From Flavobacteriales bacterium MED-G22 (GTDB taxonomy: Bacteria > Bacteroidota > Bacteroidia > Flavobacteriales > Flavobacteriaceae): a DNA stretch of 52,722 bases. The position numbers and the translations under genes were made by a program. The notes under the pieces were generated by a model, which was not told the DNA's origin, ran no database searches, and worked only from the letters and a program-made list of their open reading frames with translations. The first letter of the stretch is position 1. Each line of letters starts with the position of its first letter. The stretch spans positions 1-52,722 of the forward strand of contig NTKF01000004.1 of NCBI GenBank assembly GCA_002457295.1, read 5' to 3'. Below are positions 51,526 through 52,722 of this stretch, piece by piece.

Positions 51526-52722
51526 ATGCGTTGGATCTTTTTTATTTTATTTTTTGGTGTCCTTGAATGGTATGCGTTTCAGGCCATAAAGGCATCTACA
51601 AACCAACGCATATGGTGGTGGCTCTATTTAAGCATCGCTACTTTTTTATTGATTAACCTATTCATTGGCCTGTTGCAGTTTGATCGAAGTCGAGGGTTCA
51701 GCACCTATGAAACTTACAGCTTTGGATTATTTTTCGCAATGGCCGTTTTTCAATTAATGGTGGGAGGCATGCTGTTACTGGAAGATCTTATCAGAGGAAT
51801 GAAAGGGCTAATCAACATTGTTTCTCAAACGACAACCTCAGACAATCTTTATTTACCCAAACGTAGAGCCTTTATTTCTCAGTTAGCTATTGCGCTAGGG
51901 ATGATCCCTTCAGGGGCGCTCATTTATGGCATGTTAAAAGGTAAATACAATTATCAAGTGTTGCGTTATACCCTCACCTATGACGATCTTCCTCAATCAT
52001 TTGATGGATACCAAATCACTCAAATTTCTGACATTCATAGTGGCAGTTTTGACAATGCTGAAAAAGTACAATACGGTATAGATTTGATCAATCAACAAGA
52101 ATCAGATATTATTCTTTTCACTGGCGATTTGGTAAACAACATAGCTAAAGAAATGCGCCCTTGGCAAAATCAATTTTCAACTCTCAGCGCTCGCCATGGT
52201 GTTTTTTCTGTTTTGGGGAACCATGATTATGGTGATTATTATCAATGGCCTTCAGAGCAAGATAAAGTTGACAATATGAATCAGCTCTCGACACTCCAAA
52301 AAGAAATGGGATGGACACTTTTGCGCAATGAACATCATTTTATTCAGCGCGGCAAAGAACGATTGGCTTTGCTTGGTGTAGAAAATTGGGGTACAGGTTT
52401 TAAGCGTGCAGGCGATTTAGAAAAGACCCTAGAAAACGTAGAAGAAAAAGATTTTAAAATTTTAATGTCTCATGATCCTTCTCATTGGGAAGCTCAAATA
52501 TTACCTCATGCTTTTCCTATTCATTTAACCCTAAGTGGGCATACACATGGCATGCAATTTGGGATTGAGATTCCGGGCTGGATCAAATGGAGTCCAGTAA
52601 AATGGCGCTACAAACAGTGGGCTGGTGTTTATGAACAAGGACAACAAAAAATTAATGTTAATCGCGGTTTTGGATTCCTTGCCTATCCTGGGCGATTTGG
52701 AATGTGGCCTGAAATAAGTGTG
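51526..52722 (+). CDS. Membrane metallophosphoesterase (3' end cut by window edge)
   Basis: An ATG at 51526 opens a frame to the window end, 399 codons. Residues 1-150 contain four or so hydrophobic segments (MRWIFFILFFGVLEWYAF, FLLINLFIGLLQF and others). A calcineurin-like phosphoesterase domain follows. Its metal-binding motifs are SDIHSG, FTGDLVNN, LGNHDYGDYY, LMSHDPSHW and LSGHTHGMQFG, all intact. The domain layout is that of the YkuE-type membrane phosphodiesterases, some of which cleave UDP-diacylglucosamine or phospholipids. The substrate here is not determined. Confidence 0.9.
   Translation, partial: MRWIFFILFFGVLEWYAFQAIKASTNQRIWWWLYLSIATFLLINLFIGLLQFDRSRGFSTYETYSFGLFFAMAVFQLMVGGMLLLEDLIRGMKGLINIVSQTTTSDNLYLPKRRAFISQLAIALGMIPSGALIYGMLKGKYNYQVLRYTLTYDDLPQSFDGYQITQISDIHSGSFDNAEKVQYGIDLINQQESDIILFTGDLVNNIAKEMRPWQNQFSTLSARHGVFSVLGNHDYGDYYQWPSEQDKVDNMNQLSTLQKEMGWTLLRNEHHFIQRGKERLALLGVENWGTGFKRAGDLEKTLENVEEKDFKILMSHDPSHWEAQILPHAFPIHLTLSGHTHGMQFGIEIPGWIKWSPVKWRYKQWAGVYEQGQQKINVNRGFGFLAYPGRFGMWPEISV

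Noticed and set aside
1..52722. tRNA, rRNA, CRISPR arrays, insertion sequences or prophage
   Set aside because: No cloverleaf-like intergenic sequence, repeat-spacer pattern, transposase, integrase or phage structural gene was seen; all gaps are under 300 bp.

Overview
The window is a compact, AT-rich chromosomal segment that I assign to a Bacteroidetes bacterium, most likely a marine Flavobacteriaceae member. The evidence is a eukaryote-like homodimeric glycyl-tRNA synthetase, a SusC-style TonB-dependent receptor with an N-terminal carboxypeptidase-regulatory-like domain, a lipoprotein with an acidic surface-export signal after the lipid cysteine, -7 promoter boxes of the TAnnTTTG type, and few Shine-Dalgarno sites. 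Genes are tightly packed: no gap exceeds 300 bp and several convergent pairs share stop-codon bases. I see no tRNA, rRNA, CRISPR array, phage or insertion sequence.

Layout. 1-9.9 kb: a truncated ECF sigma factor, a HAD phosphatase with no canonical start codon, an omega-amidase, an Ig-like lipoprotein, ComF, glyS, exonuclease III, an OmpA lipoprotein, an aldo/keto reductase and a secreted amidohydrolase. 10-15.8 kb: a leftward block with a double-ATPase ABC protein, a GMC oxidoreductase, a DEDDy exonuclease, a serine hydrolase and an Ogt-type repair protein. 15.9-20.6 kb: a four-gene operon covering the whole 4-hydroxyproline to 2-oxoglutarate route. 20.6-33.2 kb: a heme locus. Leftward it carries hemA-hemC-hemD-hemE-hemF-(cation/proton antiporter)-hemB. 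Rightward it carries a PchR-like AraC regulator, hemH, a MATE exporter, hemJ and an NtrY-like sensor kinase. Together these encode every step from glutamyl-tRNA to protoheme except the aminomutase HemL and the charging synthetase. 33.2-39.3 kb: mixed housekeeping genes (PlsC, bacilliredoxin, DjlA-like J protein, HupE/UreJ, dCMP deaminase, CtpA-like protease, MarC, a Cys-rich DUF3109 protein). 39.5-43.1 kb: class Ia ribonucleotide reductase nrdB-nrdA with a clear terminator. 43.2-50 kb: a leftward surface lipoprotein - TonB receptor - PiT/PhoU-like transporter operon. 50.1 kb to the end: dGTPase and a truncated membrane metallophosphoesterase.

Most notable. (1) The heme locus contains a transporter on each arm, a PchR-like regulator and a sensor kinase, with a perfect 21-bp palindrome in the divergent control region. 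(2) The lipoprotein-receptor-PiT operon could be a phosphate-acquisition module spanning both membranes. It has a perfect intrinsic terminator whose U-tract ends four bases before the receptor ATG, inside a reading frame that is open through the hairpin. (3) Several genes carry a -7 box only 4-6 nt before the start codon, suggesting leaderless transcripts. Functions come from protein motifs and family knowledge recalled without searches; promoter and operator calls are pattern matches.
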